Source: Melieria omissa (lineage: Eukaryota; Arthropoda; Insecta; Diptera; Ulidiidae). From it: DNA of 64,000 bases. Position numbers and translations under genes: made by a program. Positions within the stretch are counted from its first letter, which is position 1; each line of letters starts with the position of its first letter. The DNA lies in NCBI GenBank assembly GCA_963971225.1, contig OZ020267.1:4154001-4218000 (forward strand). The letters run 5' to 3'. This document shows, one piece after another, positions 47,801 to 61,630 of this stretch. A model generated the notes under the pieces. It worked only from the letters and a program-made list of their open reading frames with translations, searched no databases and was not told where the DNA came from.

Positions 47801-48802
47801 AACAGAAAAACAGCAAAAACCAATTTAAAACGCACTAAACACACACACACATATGGCGCACGCAGCACATACATCAAACGTTGCATGCAACGCGCGAAAA
47901 ACCGCAACCACATAAACGGCCAATGCGCGAAGAAGGCGGGCGGTGTACATTAGGTGCTGCGGCCGCTTGAACGCACCGGCGAGCGCGCACGGTTAGCGCA
48001 CAAAACACATCATTAAGTATAAAATTCTTAAAATGGAATTTTAAATCATTAAATGTGCAACGAACAACAAACCAGCGCAACGGCAAAAATGGCCAGAACG
48101 CCGTAACGACCCGGCAGTGACTCAAAAGGAAGGCGACCAAACGACGCTGACCAGCAACGATGAAGACCACAACAACAACAACAACAACAAAAGGCAACTA
48201 CAACAGCAAAAAAAGGAGTCGCAGTCAAAGGAGGAAAATGAAGCGCGACTTTGGTCGCTTTATTTGGGCATCTCTGGGCAGTTGGCGTTGTTGTTGCTGT
48301 GTGCATCATACACGCGTGCACACAAGTGCTTGCATGTGGCATGCAGCAGCAATTCCTTGCTTGCAAGTTGCAAGCGCACACAGAAAACCAGGCACAACTT
48401 AAACATTGCAACAAAACTTACAACAACAACAATAACAACAATGGGATGGCTTCTCGTGCCGCTCCGTTCGCGGCTGCTTAGCCAGGAAGAAGTGGTCAAT
48501 GCAAAAAACCACAAAAACAATAACAACAACAACAAATGTTGAGGCAATCCATAGAGCGTTGTTGTTGTTATTGTTGCTGCTGTTATTGTTTTTGTTACTG
48601 TTGGGTAGTGGCTGCAGGGTTTCCAGCGACTGCGGCTGTTAGCAACAACCAATGCCGGCAACATAAGCTTTTACAACAAATTGAAACAACAACAACAACA
48701 ACAAATATGCTGCAGCATATTCACAATAAACGAGCCGGTACTGTTTTGTTTGTGTTGTTGTTGCTGCTTCAACTGCAAAACTGGCAATTCTCTTGGTGCG
48801 CA
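44817..48802. other. Unique spacer
   Basis: A CAA/A-rich and CAACAACAA-rich zone lies at 48165-48190 and 48415-48540. Frames at 47874-48664 are on both strands and reflect CAA/GTT tracts. No gene supported. Confidence 0.5.
47251..47409. repeat. About 84-bp direct duplication
   Basis: GAGCCAACTCAAAGAAAAAT (47251) and GAGTCAACTCAAAGAGAAAT (47335) are each followed by CGCATCAACTTTG and ATACAAAAA. Confidence 0.8.
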
Positions 48803-49224
48803 CAGTGGTCAGATTTGATTAATTAATTTAAAAATATTTAACATTATTTTGGAAAATTGGAAAATTTGCTTCTTTGTTTACTTATTTTCAAATAATTAAA
48901 AAAAAACTAAGGAACAATTATAATTTTTACAAAATAATATAAAAAACTTTTAATGATTACAAATATAAATTAAATATTTTTTAATTATAAAAAAAACAAA
49001 AAATAATAGTAATTTACAAAAATTATAAAAAATTTTATCAATCAATCAGTTTATTAAAAATTTTTTTAATTATGTGAAAAAGTTTATTTCCAAAAAAAAT
49101 CATAAATATTATTAAAAAATAATCATTTCTTAATTTACTGCAGCCAAAAAAAATTGAATTTTGAAACTTTTTTTTTAAGTTTTTAATGCAAAGTTTTCTG
49201 TTCCTTTCACCCACTAGACCACTG
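48803..49224. mobile_element. Candidate MITE, AT-rich, with CAGTGGTC ends
   Basis: CAGTGGTC at 48803-48810 and GACCACTG at 49217-49224 bound a 422-bp segment. The segment is far more AT-rich than its neighbours. No convincing 8-bp target duplication flanks it, so the hAT label is tentative. Confidence 0.4.
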
Positions 49225-50639
49225 TGCAGTGCAGTGTTGCATTTATTTTCATTTGTTTATTTTTTTCTTCATTCCGTTGCGCTTCTTTTTCAGTTCATCC
49301 AACAATTTTTATCCTAACTTTTTTCTTATTTTTCTGTTATTGTTGTTCCCTTTTCTTTGAATCTTTTTTAAAAGTGGCTAAAGCCTTTCCCTACCATTTG
49401 TTGTTGTTGCTGTATGTATTGTTGCTGCTTGCAGCATGCTGCTATGTGCACGAATTGCATGTTGCTGCCGTATGCTGGCGAGCGTTTTTCCTTTAAAAAC
49501 TTGCTCAATGTTGTGATTGTTGTTGTGGTTGTTGTTGCCGAAAACGCTTCTCGCTTGCTGCACCGAAGAATGCAACTATTTCTTCTTCGTTTACTTCTCA
49601 TTGTGCTGCTGATATTTTTTGCAGCCGGCAAGTAACCAGCGCATCGGCAACAAGCTCAAGTGCCGTCGCAGCAGCAAAAGTGCGCAACGTTGTGGCGCGG
49701 CGCAGTGCGGTTCCGTTTCGTTTATCGCCTCGCAAAAATGAAAAGATTTTCGCCCATTTATGCTTTATATGTCGAAAGCCAGCGAAAAGGAGCTGCTATT
49801 GCTGCCGTTGTTGTTGTTTTTGTTGTTGGCATTGTTGCTTTATTGCAAATTTCATTACCTCGGGAATGTTTACAAATTCTTGAAGGCAGGACCGAGCAAC
49901 GAGCAGCTCGTATTTTGTTATTTGTAAATAAATTCAACATACACAGCGAGTCCAAGCGGCAAATAAAATGCAATCACATGCAATCAAGGCAACAACAAAA
50001 CAACAACAAAAAAGCGAAACATGTTCCCCGACCATAGTTAGTGGCATTGGAAAATGTTCACTCAAGTCAAATATGGACGTCATTAGACAATTTAATTACT
50101 TTTATGAGTCGAACACGTATTCGATGGCAACCGCAGTCAGTCAATAAGCCAGCGATTCGGTATTCATGGTAAAATACTGCAAAAAGTAACAACAACAACA
50201 AGTTCAACATTGCATCTAAATTTGAAAACTTGCATTGGCTAATGTCGATGGCCAATGTTGCAGCCGACCACAGTGACTGAGCAGATCAGAGTAGCAGAGC
50301 ACCACGCCGCAGCCAGCGAACTGATATCCATTAGATAGATTTTGTATTTTTATTTAAATTTTAGGTTTATTTTTCATTTGGTCAATTTTTACCACAGCTC
50401 GCACTTTAAGTTGCCACTTGCCGTGTATGGCTGACACTCCAGTAACTCCATTATTAGAAGCGATAAAATGACACGAAGCGCCGAGCACTGAGACCGTTGA
50501 CAGTGCCGCCGGCGCACAGTTGAAGCCTTTACACCTCAAGTGCCGGCAGCCGCTGAAAGGCTGATAGCTGCAAAGTGACAGCTACCGACAACATTTACGA
50601 TTTTACCGTTTTTTTTTTATTTCATTTCATTTCATTACA
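49225..50639. other. Unique spacer with GTT/CAA tracts
   Basis: GTT tracts near 49400-49412 and 49512-49540, and CAA near 49990-50010 and 50188-50200. Overlapping frames on both strands. No gene supported. Confidence 0.5.
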
Positions 50640-50754
50640 TTTTATTTTATTTTATTTTATTTTATTTTATTTTATTTTATTTTATTTTATTTTATTTTAT
50701 TTTATTTTATTTTATTTTATTTTATTTTATTTTATTTTATTTTATATTTTATTT
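50640..50754. repeat. TTTTA pentanucleotide array
   Basis: About 22 nearly perfect units, preceded by TTTCA variants near 50618-50635. Same motif as at 12.3 kb. Confidence 0.95.
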
Positions 50755-53700
50755 TGTGGCGTATTCAAAAAGTGCAGTTGATGATTTTGTTGGAATTTAG
50801 CAACAATAATAATTCTAAATTAAGTAAGTATTTGTAACCGACACACCTTTTTTTTGCATCTGAAAACAGGACTGTGTGGTAATCACTTTAGCAATGAGTC
50901 TGTAAGGCCCAGAAAAAGCAAAGCAGCAATTGTTCCGAAAATGGATGCCGTGAACATACTTTTGACTAGATTGACCATTTGGTTGTTTAACAAATATGAG
51001 AAATTTATACTAACCAAGAAAACTAGACGAATAGGCTTACATATTTACAAGTGCACATATATTCTTCTTCTTCTTCTTGACTAGCACGACTGCCAGATTA
51101 CGAAACTAAGGCCAGCTTCCCGCAACCATCCATGTTGTGCGATTTCGAACGGCGAGTTGGGAGCTTTTCCAAAGGCAATTTTTACTCTCAGGGGTTTGCC
51201 ATTTCCTGCTGAGAGGACAGCCGCCGAAAGAAAAATTATTGTTTTTTTTTTCTTTTTTTATGTTAACGCAACGGAGTCTTGAACCTGTGTTCGAACTCCT
51301 TGCGGCTGCCGGAAATATATTAGAAAAATATAACTCAGATTCAATTAAAAGTTTAAGAAAATATTTGAATACTTTTGCGAAAAATGCCAAGAGTTGATTT
51401 CGGAAATAAATTTTACAGAGAAAATTCTCACAAATGCAGCAATCATCAATTTGCTGAAGGTCCTTGAAATGTCTAAATCACCAAACAATTTTTCTCACAA
51501 TGTTTTTATTGAAAATCAATAAATAAAAAAACATAAAAACCTAAGCAACGAAATGAGAGCGAACAAATGAAATGGAGAAAATTTCAAATTAAGCGCACAT
51601 CCGCGACCCATGCTGAAGGCACGTCTGCTGCACATACAAAGCGCCACATTTGCAACACACAAAACTTTCAGCCACACGTTCCTCTGCCAAACTGACTGGC
51701 ATTACGATTCGACCAGCTTGTGGCGCATTGACATCGCTACTCCTTGCGCCATGCTTTCTTTCAGCTGGCTGTTGCAAGTCCTTGACTTCAGCCAAGTTGC
51801 TAACTAAGCAGCCAAGTTTATGCAACAACACGCACTTCACTCGAGAACTCGCTGCGCCTATCAACTTTTCGCGCTTTCTTCGCAGCGCCGCCTGTGGCGG
51901 TGCGATGGCCAAAGGCGCCAGCCGGCTGCGTTGCTTTCTTGCGGTCGCTACCAATGTGTCTGGTTGCTGCTTCATGCCGCGCAGGTGAGTGGCACATTGC
52001 ACACAGCACAATCGGCTGGTGCCGTCCAACGTTTGCTTGCTTCTGCTTTGATGATTTTTTTACGCTTCGGCAGCAAAAGTGGAAAATGGCATTTGGCGAG
52101 TGTGGGGATCGAAAGAATTTGTTGCTCCTTTTTTGTAGTCCTGCCACCGTTGTTGCCGTTGTGGCATCGACGGTGGCATGCAACATATGCAAATATGCCG
52201 TGCAAATACTTTGCGTTGGTTTTTTCAACAAAACCAACAATAAAAACTGCACAACAAAGCAACTAAACACACAACAAACGAATGAACGAACGAAATAAAA
52301 CGTTTCGCTCTTTCATTTTTGTATCATTTTGCGCCATTGTGCGCGTAGTTTTAGTTTTTCCTATAGCTTTGGCTGCTGTTGCTGCACAACTGAGGTTTTA
52401 TTGTTTGTTTTGAAATTTGCGCCCGTTTCGTTGCACGCTGTTGTCTGCCACCGTCGCCGATTCCACATCAGCGGCTTCGGCTTCGTTTGTTTTGCTCTTC
52501 CGCTAAAAGTTTTTGCAGCACTTTTCTTGCATGTTGCTCTTGTAGCATTTATTGATGTTGCTGTTGTTGCTGTCGTTGTTGTTATTGTTGTTGTTGTGCG
52601 CTTTTTCTTCATTTACATGCCGACATTCGAATGTTGTCGAGTTGTTTTGCTTTCATTCATTTGTGTATATAATTTTTGAAGCTGATTTTGCTGTTGTTGT
52701 TATATTTAAACTATTATTATTGTAGTTGCATGTTGGTTTTGCAGGTTTTTAATTAATGGCAAATACCTTTGCATGTCTATCATTATTGCAGCATGCCACA
52801 GCAATCATAGAAATATTAATTATAATCAATTAATTTGTTTCTACTGAAGTAAAATTAAAAATTCCTTTTGATGCGCATTTTGCCTTATTTGTCCCACTGT
52901 AGTAGTACACACTAGGCGGCCGGCAGTCATTTCTCGCTCGGTTTGCATATCGCGCTGCATTATCTCGGCATTCATAGTCGGCTCGTATATCTTAAATGCA
53001 GATTTTGCGCCGCTTCAACTGCTCGTCTCCCCGCTTGAGGCCCACTGCAGCAATTCAACCAGCTGCTGTGCCGCATCGATGGCAGCAAGCGCCGCCCGTT
53101 GTCTGCTTGCTGCCACTGTAAACAGCAATGAGAAAAAAAATCACAAAAAATCAACAACAGCAACAAAACCTAAAACAACAATACAGTCAACAGTGAAACC
53201 TATTTAGGTTGTTTTTGTTCGTTGGCTTCTAATCTATCGAGCCATGGCCGCCTTGTCCCAGTCAGCTCGCCACACGTCGACCAGCATTGAATGACGCCAA
53301 CCAAAGTAAACACTGCAAAATGCCGGCGCAACTTTGGCTGTCCATCCATATGTCCATCCACCCGCATATGTTGCTTGCTTGTAGTGAGTTATTGTTGTTG
53401 TTTTTGCTGTTTTTAGGCTCCACCAGTACCCACCCACAATTTTTTTGCTGCAACACGTATGAACGATTCGTCCAATTGGGTGCTGCGCTTTGTTCGTTAT
53501 TTGTGTTGCTGATGTTGTTGTTGTTGTTATTGTTGTATTTGCTAAGTGTTGTGGAAGTCTCGTATTTGACGTTGCATGCACCATGACGTATAATTAAAAC
53601 GGATTTGACAGCTGATTCGTTAAGCGTGGAATTTTAAGCGATTTTCTCACGCAGTGCTCACTTCGTTGTTGTTGTCTTTGCAATTTTAGTTTGTATTTGA

Positions 53701-53789
53701 TTAAAAGTTTCGGAAATGTGCATTTGTTGGAAATTTATACTTTGCGGCAGCAGCTCCAAATAAATTCGTTTTAGATATTATTCGTGTTT
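50755..53789. other. Unique spacer, GC-richer at 51590-52270
   Basis: Positions 51590-52270 carry open frames of 112-150 codons in several registers on both strands. This reflects stop-poor composition, and none shows a family motif. GTT tracts lie near 52560-52595 and 53515-53533. A GAA/TTC tract lies at 51063-51078. No gene supported. Confidence 0.45.
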
Positions 53790-54185
53790 AAGGGATCTAA
53801 GTTCTAACTTGAAGTTGATTTCTGTATGGAAATACTTCTAAGGACATAGTTTAGCATCTCTTTGTATTGGCAACTAGGACACTTGGGTATGCAAATAATA
53901 TAGAAATTCGGTACAGAATATTAAGGTGATCCACAAATTCAGCTCCAGGTAGAACTCTGTCAGTTAGGAGCCATACAAAAAGTGGATAAGAGATCTTAGT
54001 TCAACTTTAGAAGTTGTTAAAAACTTGAATTTGGAAATACTTCTAAAGACATAGTTTAGCATCTCTTTGTACAGGCAACTAGGACACCTGGTATGCAAAT
54101 ATAATAGAAGTTTGGAACAGAACTTTTGGGTGATCCACAAATGCCGCTCCAGATGGAACTTTTTCAGTTAGGAGACATACAAGTT
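53790..54185. repeat. 205-bp tandem duplication
   Basis: GGAAATACTTCTAAGGACAT at 53828 and GGAAATACTTCTAAAGACAT at 54033. Homology runs through TAGTTTAGCATCTCTTTGTA and GGTGATCCACAAAT to TCAGTTAGGAG.CATAC. Confidence 0.9.
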
Positions 54186-54665
54186 TTACATAGACATGGA
54201 CTCTCTTTTATATGGGAATTGAAGCATAGAAAGACTCTGATTCAGTCTTGCAGGCAAAGAACTCGCTGGGCCTATTCCGACTACATCTATCAGAGTGACA
54301 GGAAAGGTGTAAGTATCATATGAAATGTACGATTCTTCCAAAATATTTCTTACAAAATTGAGAATTCTTAAATGAATGTTTTTCAAATTTCGAACAAACA
54401 AATATTGGAGAAATTTTGAATTATGCATCTCATTCTTAAAGAATGTTATCTACTAATTTATGTAGAAAAGATTCAAGTATTCAACAATGATAAAAGAGGA
54501 AATAGAAGAGCCCAGGATTATACCTTCCAGACACTTACGTTTTTTTAATTTTATTTTTTATTTAGAAAAGGATACATTAAGTGCAATAAGAACTAAGTCT
54601 TTTTATTACACTTCAATCAAAATTAAATTTCTCCAATCAGAATGAAACTTAAATCTATCAATTAC
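54186..54665. other. AT-rich spacer
   Basis: No gene or mobile element seen. It separates the 205-bp duplication from the AAAAT array. Confidence 0.5.
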
Positions 54666-54884
54666 AAAATAAAATAAAATAAAATAAAATAAAATAAAAT
54701 AAAATAAAATAAAATAAAATGAAATAAAATAAAATGAAATAAAATAAAATAAAATAAAATAAAATAAAATAAAATAAAATAAAATAAAATAAAATAAAAT
54801 AAAATAAAATAAAATGAAATAAAATAAAATGAAATAAAATAAAATAAAATAAAGTAAAAAAATAAAATAAAATAAATTAAACTA
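54666..54884. repeat. AAAAT pentanucleotide array
   Basis: About 40 units with a few GAAAT variants. It is the reverse complement of the TTTTA arrays at 12.3 and 50.6 kb. Confidence 0.95.
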
Positions 54885-57800
54885 AAATTAAATTAATGGA
54901 ATGTTTTTCCAAAAATTACATTATTTTCATATTTTTCATTTTGGGTTTTATTTAAAACTTCAAAAAACCAAACAGAAAGTAAAGTGATGCTTCAAAACTG
55001 CAGTCTTTATGACCGTTTTCTTTTGGTTCAAAATTTAAAGAAGGAAACTAAATAAATCTCATTTGAACGCTTCCGCCAACACTCTATAAAACAAATAAGC
55101 AATCAAATAAAATACAGTTAAACGTTTTCGAAAACACGCAAAACGAATGAAAAGTCATGCAAAAAAAATTTAGAGACTTGACTGCTGGCACTAACAATGC
55201 CAGTTACCATTATAAAAGCTACCACGACAACAACAATAACAATAATATTTTTAAGTCACAACAATAACAACAACAACAACGAAGCGTGGAGTGCACAATT
55301 TTAGAGGCTGATGTGCTGTCTGGGGCTGCCGTCGCCGTCGCTGCTGCTGGGTGATTTTATGCTTTCATATCGCGCAAAAGGATCTGTTCGGTTCAATGTT
55401 GCAGTAAGAGCTCAAGAAGCAGAAGATTGCACAAAGGAAAACATGAAAACCGGCGCGTTGAAAACAAAGCAAAAGGGGCAGAGTTGGAGTTTGAAGAAGG
55501 AGAAGAGTCCAAGTTGCATTGGCTGAGATTAAGTTGAAATTAAGAAAATTGCCAATCAATGACGTCGGTCGAGTGGCGGCAACACGGGATGAGCCATGGC
55601 TCATGCGGCGAACAAGTTTCGCGCGACACGGAGAAGGATTTATGGGCCGTCGGAACAGTCGGACAACAACGATGACGACGACGAGGAACAGTAAACAGGT
55701 TCCATTCCAATTGGCGCTGTCGGATTGTGCAACTAAGTAGGTTGAAGTCGGGACTCGAATTGGATTTGTGAACGTTGTTTTTGTTGTTGTTGTTGTTGTC
55801 GTTGCCTCCTGTTGGCATAGTTGGCACATCTAACGATGTGTTGCTTTTAATGCAACAATAAGCAACAAGTTGCAACTAAAACAAAAGTTGAAAATGGCTT
55901 TCGGTAATTTAGCTGAGAAATAAGACGAAAGAAAATGAAGATAGCTGAGGTCCTTAGCAGTTGCCTGACTACAGTTTCGTACTTAATACTTGAAGTCAGG
56001 GTAAGAATTTTCACTTCAGACACGCTTTGTGCTAAAGACTACCGTGTTGTTGTTGTTATTGCTGTTGCTCACTACCAAAATCAGAAATCAGATAAATTTG
56101 ATAGTAACGAGAGTCGCTCGTGTTTTCTTCAACAGTCGACGAGGAAAAAATTTTCACGAAAGCTACTACACCAACAACAATAGCAACAAAGTTAACAACA
56201 ATGTTTTCTGTTTTTTTTTTAACAAAAAGCTTAAACTAAAACCACAACAACAATTGCAACAATAACGTTTGAGAAAAGTGGAGCTAAATGCCGAGCAAAA
56301 ACAACAACAACGGATGGGCACATGAAAACTTGCAACAGGCGCAATTTGCATCCCAAGTGCACACGAGGCTGCGGAAGTTGCACGAAGAAAAAATCAAACA
56401 TGGCTGTGTGCGTGGCGTTGGCCAACGACTCCCGTCGATTAGGCAAATATGTAGAAAAATGTTGTCTACATTGCTGGGTATTTTGTTTACATGACGGCGA
56501 CACATTGTCTGAGAACTCAACAGTGACAGCGTCAACAATGCGACACAACGGTGCGAGTGCAGGCCACGTTGCCACATTGTGTTGCAATGTGTACTGTGCG
56601 CTCGATATATGTAAAAGTGAGCGAACTTCTAAGGACGCAGGGGCTGCGAGAGAGACGTTAGTTGGGGCCAAGTGGGGCCTCGGCATGTTAAGTGTGTTGC
56701 ACTGTTCATAGCCGTCGAAAATCTTGAGTGCTGTGTTCATTTGTGGCACGGAAAATCGCATGTAAATAAATTACAACAACAATAACAGGAACAAGCAACA
56801 GCAGCAATGACAACAACCAGCGACGGGCTAGCGAGCTGCTTTCGCATGCGGGTGCCAGGCAATTGTGGCAGCGGTGCTGGTGTTGGTGGTGGCAACAACA
56901 TGCACCATGCAACACAAGAAGCATGTTGCAAGTTTTTGGGGTTGCTTTATGTGCTCGCTCAACATTTTTCTTTTGTTGTTTGCCTTTTTGTTTTTGTGGT
57001 TGTTGCTGTTGGCTTCTGGTGTGCACTGTGGCGTTGTGTTGCTGCAGCTCGTTTCGCTGTTGTTGCCGGCGCGCCGCGTGCACTGCTGCGACGGGAACTT
57101 GCCACATTTGCATTGATCGCACATCGAAGATGAATAAGGAGCTATTTTTACTTTTAAATCTCAAGAGACCCGCATGCGGTGCATTGTCGGCAATAGACAA
57201 CGACAACTACAACAATAACAACAACGATGCGCACTTTGGTGATTTTTGCTGGCAGTGTTTGTCAATGTTGCATGTTGTTTTTGTCCTTTTGTTTTTCGAT
57301 TTTTTTAAATGTCGTTGTTGTTGTCGTTACAACGTTTCTCCATTGCCGTCGCTGTACTGTTGCTGCAATGGCTGCCAGGCACAGCATTGCCATCGCACTG
57401 TGCGCTCTGGCTGTCATGCAACTTCACATGGCGCACACTGAGCGCGCCACATTGCGATGACACGATGCGATGTCGTTGCGCACATAAATTGCAGTCGTGG
57501 CAACAACAACTGCTCCTCGAATCGGTAACAACAGACAGCAATGGACAGCAGCAACATGCAGGCTGGTTGGTTGGCTCGAAAACAGCAACATGCATGCGAC
57601 AGCACGTTGCTTCGTTAGCGTTCGCTCGTTAGGTTAGGTTTAAATTTGAAATTTTTTGTTGTTGACTGGGAAATGTTGCAAGTAAAATCTCTACTCCTAC
57701 CCAGACAACAACAACAACAAGAGTAAATGTTTTTTCATTGTTGTTGCCATGGCGGGAAATCGTGCCAATAATTTTGTATTTTCTTGCAATGAAATTTCGG

Positions 57801-59013
57801 GTCTTTCTGAGACCACAAAAAACAAAAAAACAACAACAAAAAATGAAATCAAAATGTTTTTTTCGACCATTTTTGTGTTGTTTTGTGGCTGTGGCCAAAA
57901 GGATATGCGCCGCAATAGCGGAAACGAGACAAGCAACGGTGTTGGCCAAAAATAATTTCAACTTTTTGAATTGCGTCTTGCAACCGCAACAACAACAACT
58001 GACGCTGTACAGTGCCAATTGTTCCACAACAAGACAAATCGCCTAACTGTGAAACATGCCAGCAAGAAACAAAGCACAAAGAAATGAGGCAAAGAAAACA
58101 CAGGAAAATCCGCCAAGCGACATTCGGCCGAACTGGCGACGAAATTTCGACTGCACGCGCTGCATGCAACACAAATAAGACGCAGCATTGCAGTTCTGTG
58201 TCTGAGCTTTTGCTGTTTATGTGTATGAGTGTTGTGTGTTTGGCTGTGTGTGTGCGTGTTTGTGTTTGTACTGCAAGTTCACAAGCATTTGCTTCGATTT
58301 ATGCGTTTTTAAGTTCTTGAAGAAAAATTACTTTTGTTTACAAAAGTGCCGGCTCGGCCGAAGCCATACCTGGCCCTTCCCGTCCGTTTGTGCTCTCTAA
58401 GCATAAAAAGCACTGCAGACGCGCTGCATTCGAGCAACAACTGCACTCGACGTATTTGCTGTGCTCGCCACTTCCCATACAAACACACTCATACAAACAT
58501 TTATATATAAATACCAACAACACTATATCGACCGGCTGGCTGCATATTCAAATAAAAAGGACTTGTTTCCTTCTAATGCCGACAAATAAATTGGACCCAA
58601 CGAGGATGTGTAATTTCTCAGCTCAACTTTGCGACGCTGCTCTGTTGCTGCTTGTGTTGTTGTTTCTGGTTTGCATTATTTATATATAATTTTTTCTGTT
58701 GTTTGCTTTTAGATTGTTTTTGTAAGTTGGTGAATGCAAAGGTTTGTTATTATTTATTTAATTATTTAAAAAATTTGAGATTTTTCGCATTCGAGTAAAG
58801 TACAAAAATTTGTCCAAAGACGAATTTGGATCAGCCAGTGAATTTTGTGATGTCTTCTTCTTGCATATTTCTGAAGAGCTTTCTTAGAGTCGTTTTGATT
58901 TGTCAAAGAACTATAGGAAGTATATTACTTGGCCTGATTTGTAGATGTTCGTTTTTTTGCTCCCATACCTGTTTGCAAGTGATATGAGGCAGGAACTTCG
59001 CATCCAAGACGAA
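54885..59013. other. Unique spacer rich in CAA/GTT tracts
   Basis: Many CAA/GTT tracts (55230-55280, 55780-55800, 56180-56310, 57310-57330, 57705-57720). Positions 56280-57600 have frames of up to 192 codons on both strands at once (56863-57441 plus, 56706-57206 minus), which are tract artefacts. No gene supported. Confidence 0.5.
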
Positions 59014-59470
59014 CACCGTGCGACAGCTTTTTTCATACCGCGAAAAATCCATATGTGCATGAAACTAGAGACCAAATATAGTAATACTGTGTACTCAGTT
59101 TTTCATTTCTATATCTTTTGTCTTCTTCCGACTTCAAAATTTTGAAGGGGATTCAAAATAACAAAATATAAAAAATACTTAACCTCATTAGAATATGGCG
59201 ATATGCATATCAAATGAAAGAGAAAAGGCTAACGAATTTAAATAGAATTAATTTTTTATCTATTTGTAAAAAAAAGGATATGAAAAAAGTCCATTGAAAA
59301 TTTCAATACCTTATATCCTTGAAGATTTTTAAAGAATTTTCTTGAAAAGTAAGTATGTTAAAACCAAAAATCTCCTTGATCACGTGTCGAAATTTCATTA
59401 CTCTAAATTTAGTGGTTCGAAAGTTATTAAAAAAAAGGCGGAAGCTTTATTTAAGTTTCAGTATTCAGGA
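59014..59470. mobile_element. Foldback element family A, single left arm
   Basis: It starts CACCGTGCGACAGC and continues with CTAGAGACCAAATATAGTAA, CTTCAAAATTTTGAAGGGG, CATTAGAATATGGCGATATG and CTTGATCACGTGTCGAAATT to GGTTCGAAAGTTATTAAAAA. The opposite arm is missing. Confidence 0.75.
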
Positions 59471-61088
59471 AAAAATCTATAGTTTTAGGTCTTTTCTCAC
59501 AATTTGTCTAATATTTGTAAAGAAAAGACAGACAATATTAGTAGATAATGGGTGTTCTTTGAAAATTATACTCTCCAACCGATGCATAGCGATGTGAACC
59601 ACTACCAAAATTTATTTTTATATTATTCTCAGTGTTGTCACTGAACCGAAAATTTTATTCGATTTTTTGACTAAACGAATGTCCTTTATGTAATTTTCCC
59701 CTCTCTTTCTTACCCTCATTACACAAGTTTAATGTCTCTCTAATTGTCTGTCACACATTCCATATGGCTGACCAATTGTAATTTTTGCCTGTCTCACCAC
59801 TAATCGTAACCATAACAACAGGCAACCTTGTTTTTGTTACTCTTGCGGTGCACTGCCGCACAAACCGCCGCCAACATTAGACACATTAAGATATCAAAGA
59901 AATGGGCACAGCTCGTAGAATGTCACTCACACGAAACTTAAGCCCAGGCTTATGTAGCACAACAGCTGCAACAAAAACAAGAACAGCAACACCGCTAATC
60001 CAAACGACAATTTATACGAGCACAGCTAATCGTCGCCAGCTAACTGTTAACCCATTCAAGTGCCCTGCAAGTACGCTGGGACCAGCCAGAGTCGTTATCT
60101 CTCGAAATGCACTCGAGGCCGAGAAAGAGATCCCCAACGGGTCGACGAGAGCGACCGAAGAGTGCAGCCGGCCAGCTGATAACGGCAACGGCCGAGCGCC
60201 TAAGGACAAAGCATTTTCCAAAAGTCTGCGCCCAAATCCCAATGTGATTTATGTTAATTAACAACACACAGCCACTGTGCAACATGCAACATGCACTGAG
60301 AATCGTTGAAAATTACGAGCGGCGGCGCACTTCAAGTGCCGTCTGAGCGCTGCCAATAATCGCCCAAGCATGGCGCCAACAGTTTTTGTCAACTTGTGAG
60401 CATTCTAAAATGATTTCATATATAGTTCATAATTTATATATTTTATTTTTCATTGTTGTTTTTGTTTTTGTTCTAAGTTTATAGTCAGCTGCTGCTGTGC
60501 AATGGGCGCGCGCACACATGAATAGACTTCATTAAAATTCCGCGCGGCATTTGAATGTACGAGTACGACTACGTCTGCGAGGGGGGGAACAGGGACAGGG
60601 ACATTGACAAGTGGCAGCGTTGTTACTCCATATTGAATGATGATTTATGGCAAGGATGCGCCATATGCGCGCGCAGCAAGGACACGCTTGAATGGTGCAC
60701 GAACGGCACAGAGCGAGGAAGTGAAAAGGGGGCGAAAGGTGTGGGCCAAATGCGCACATATGGGACAATGGGAAAGGAAAAGAAAGAGAACTGTAGTGGA
60801 GGCTGTTGAGAGTGAACGAGGACGTCGAGTAGATGTTGCTTTAGATATGAAATCAATGAGGAATGTGGAGAAACAGTGAGCAAAATGACTCATAGACAAG
60901 AAATCGTAGATCATAAAGCATTCAATAACGTTTTTGCTTAAATGTTGAAAACATTTGTTGCACTTTTCGGAACTATTAGTTGAAGTAGACCAACTTTAAA
61001 AACATTTGTAATACAGAAACATTGAAAAACGAGAGAAAATTGCTAACAACAAAACTCAGATCATAACCAGAAATGTTCACGTTCATTA
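59471..61088. other. Unique spacer
   Basis: The 119-codon frame at 59902-60261 has a good start context (AAAGAAATGG) but no recognisable motif and a competing minus-strand frame. No gene supported. Confidence 0.45.
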
Positions 61089-61630
61089 CACCGTGCGACC
61101 AAAAATTTAGCACACGAAAAAATCGATATACTTGCGAAACTAGGGGCCAAATGTAGTAAAACTGCGTTTTTAGTTTTTCTCTCTGACGTCAGGACTTTGA
61201 AATTTCAAAGACATGTTTATTACAAAAAATTATTTAAAAAATTTAATGCAATGTGGAATAACCATATGGGTATCAAATGAAAGAGAAAAATCCTTATAAT
61301 CTTAGAAAATGTAATGTTTTGGTGCAAAAGGACGAAGAGGCATTGAAAGTTTCCTTTTAAAACTTTATCCTTGAATATCCTTGCAAATTTCCAATACTTT
61401 TTTTTGAAAAAAATATATATTTAAGACTAATATGTACACTACCACATCCTTGAATTTCGTCCTTCTAACTTTATTAGTTTAGGACATATTTTTTGTAATA
61501 AACATGACCTTGAAATTTCAAAGTCTTTTAAAAAAGTTCTGACGACAGAGAGAACAACTAAAAAGCAGTTTTACTACATTTGGCCCCTAAATCGTGTGTT
61601 TTGAAATTTTTGGATTTTTGTCGCACGGTG
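61089..61630. mobile_element. Foldback element related to family A, 542 bp, TTA-flanked
   Basis: Ends CACCGTGCGAC and GTCGCACGGTG are perfect inverted repeats, flanked by TTA on both sides (61086-61088 and 61631-61633). The arms of about 190 bp are inverted. GGGGCCAAATGTAGTAAAAC near 61144 pairs with GTTTTACTACATTTGGCCCC near 61568. The terminal 11 bp match family A, and the subterminal logic is similar while the interior differs. Non-coding. CACNG ends with a TTA duplication fit the CMC (Chapaev3-like) group by inference. Confidence 0.85.

Noticed and set aside
51063..51130. TTC tract as the 3' tail of a minus-strand RTE element
   Set aside because: Only the GAA-type tail resembles the RTE fragment at 15.3 kb; no reverse transcriptase homology could be read upstream.
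51589..52270. Several frames of 112-150 codons on both strands
   Set aside because: Overlapping frames on both strands point to stop-poor composition. None carries a recognisable domain, and no splice or codon signal singles one out.
56863..57441. 192-codon Cys-rich plus-strand frame
   Set aside because: The Cys/Val/Leu content comes from TGT/GTT tracts. A 166-codon minus-strand frame overlaps it and it has no family motif.
57628..57642. TTAGGTTAGGTT as the tail of a minus-strand LINE/SINE
   Set aside because: The adjacent sequence lacks the conserved stem-loop module found at the two real ends.
59902..60261. 119-codon frame with good start context
   Set aside because: No motif, an opposing frame of similar length, and no further exon recognised.
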